Part shown: positions 6,504 to 6,809 of the stretch, piece after piece | Layout of the letters: each line of letters begins with the position of its first letter | Position numbering within the stretch: the stretch's first letter is position 1 | Assembly: GCA_008932955.1 (NCBI GenBank) | Contig: WBXE01000127.1 | Span: forward strand, 1-6,809 | Reading direction: 5' to 3' | Length of the DNA stretch: 6,809 bases | Origin: Verrucomicrobiota bacterium | GTDB taxonomy: Bacteria; Verrucomicrobiota; Verrucomicrobiia; Verrucomicrobiales; Akkermansiaceae | Made by a program: the position numbers and the translations under genes | The notes under the pieces: generated by a model | The model's input: only the letters and a program-made list of their open reading frames with translations | Told to the model about the DNA's origin: nothing | Databases searched by the model: none

Positions 6504-6521
6504 TGATTGGCTAAATCAGCC
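6504..6521. promoter_or_regulatory. overlapping palindromes upstream of the cytochrome gene
   Basis: TGATT-GGCTA-AATCA (6504-6518) overlaps GGCT-AAATC-AGCC (6509-6521), so the short segment is symmetrical about two centres. It lies 50 to 90 bases upstream of the possible cytochrome starts in an AT-rich stretch where a promoter would be expected. I see no convincing -35/-10 pair beside it. An operator role is only a guess from position and symmetry. Confidence 0.25.
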
Positions 6522-6595
6522 TCTATTCAAGGAACTGCAAAGATTTTTAAGTTTGGGCTAAACATAGGTGCTGATTTTTTCATGCTACCCGGGTC

Positions 6596-6809
6596 ATGAC
6601 CCCGCCGCACCTTTGCTCAACGCTGGATGAAGTCACCCAAGGCCGTGAAATTAGGACGGCCACGACAGAACTTGAAATTTCACTATTGCGTGAAGCCCTC
6701 AAGAAGAACCAGAAGAACCTGCATCTTTTTGCCGGCACCTTGCTAGACACCCGCCCTCTGGATCTCGCCGGGCAACTCGAATGCGGCCACGGTCGCATCG
6801 AACAGCGCA
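6596..6809 (+). CDS. partial rightward ORF resembling part of an ISAs1-like DDE transposase, possibly a remnant
   Basis: A plus-strand ATG at 6596 opens a frame of 71 codons that continues past the right edge; a TGA at 6572 closes it upstream. The peptide starts MTPPHLCSTLDEVTQGREIR and contains ALKKNQKNLHLF (residues about 34-45) followed by ECGHGRIEQR (62-71). The K-x-NQ-x-x-L and HGR-x-E-x-R blocks, separated by roughly 20 residues, recall the central part of ISAs1/H-repeat DDE transposases. In those proteins several hundred residues, including the first catalytic Asp residues, precede these blocks. Here only about 33 unmatched residues do, so the 5' part would be missing or replaced and the gene may be a pseudogene. 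Base composition is lower in GC than in the two large genes. No terminal inverted repeat or target duplication is visible. An unrelated small gene remains possible. Confidence 0.5.
   Translation, partial: MTPPHLCSTLDEVTQGREIRTATTELEISLLREALKKNQKNLHLFAGTLLDTRPLDLAGQLECGHGRIEQR

Noticed and set aside
6580..6798. 72-codon minus-strand frame at the right edge
   Set aside because: It is antisense to the transposase-like frame, rich in Ser and Arg, and has no recognisable features.

Overview
The window is GC-rich except for its right end. It looks like a chromosomal stretch of a Gram-negative, respiring bacterium. A member of the Verrucomicrobiota or a neighbouring phylum seems most likely to me. 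This rests on three things: the octahaem cytochrome/TPR lipoprotein, the SWIM-type SNF2 helicase, and a palindromic repeat encoding 'QDGRAT...QASCP', which I associate from memory with dispersed repeats in those genomes. No marker gene is present, so the assignment is inference.

Layout, left to right. The left edge holds the 5' end of a leftward gene (start at 82) with a fair sigma70-type promoter about 90 bases upstream of its start. A gene-free stretch (83-472) follows and contains several inverted repeats. Next come three genes, all on the minus strand, so transcription runs from right to left. A large secreted lipoprotein with eight CXXCH haem sites, a HEAT-like middle and about five TPRs occupies 4236-6452. 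A 108-residue single-pass membrane protein of unknown function lies at 3655-3981. A 1041-residue SNF2-family ATPase with an N-terminal SWIM zinc finger lies at 473-3598. The right edge (6453-6809) is lower in GC and holds an AT-rich intergenic stretch and the start of a rightward reading frame that resembles part of an ISAs1-like DDE transposase.

The small gene and the helicase gene are 56 bases apart and could share a transcript. The cytochrome gene is separated from them by 254 bases packed with repeats and hairpins: an imperfect 40-base direct repeat and three stem-loops. It may therefore be a separate unit. There is no obvious functional link between the cytochrome (periplasmic or cell-surface electron transfer) and the helicase (cytoplasmic nucleic-acid remodelling).

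The best candidates for a second look are: the palindromic element sitting in frame inside the helicase ATPase core; the composite hairpin/direct-repeat cassette between cytochrome and membrane protein; and the octahaem-HEAT-TPR architecture. I see no CRISPR array, rRNA, tRNA or recognisable defence operon.
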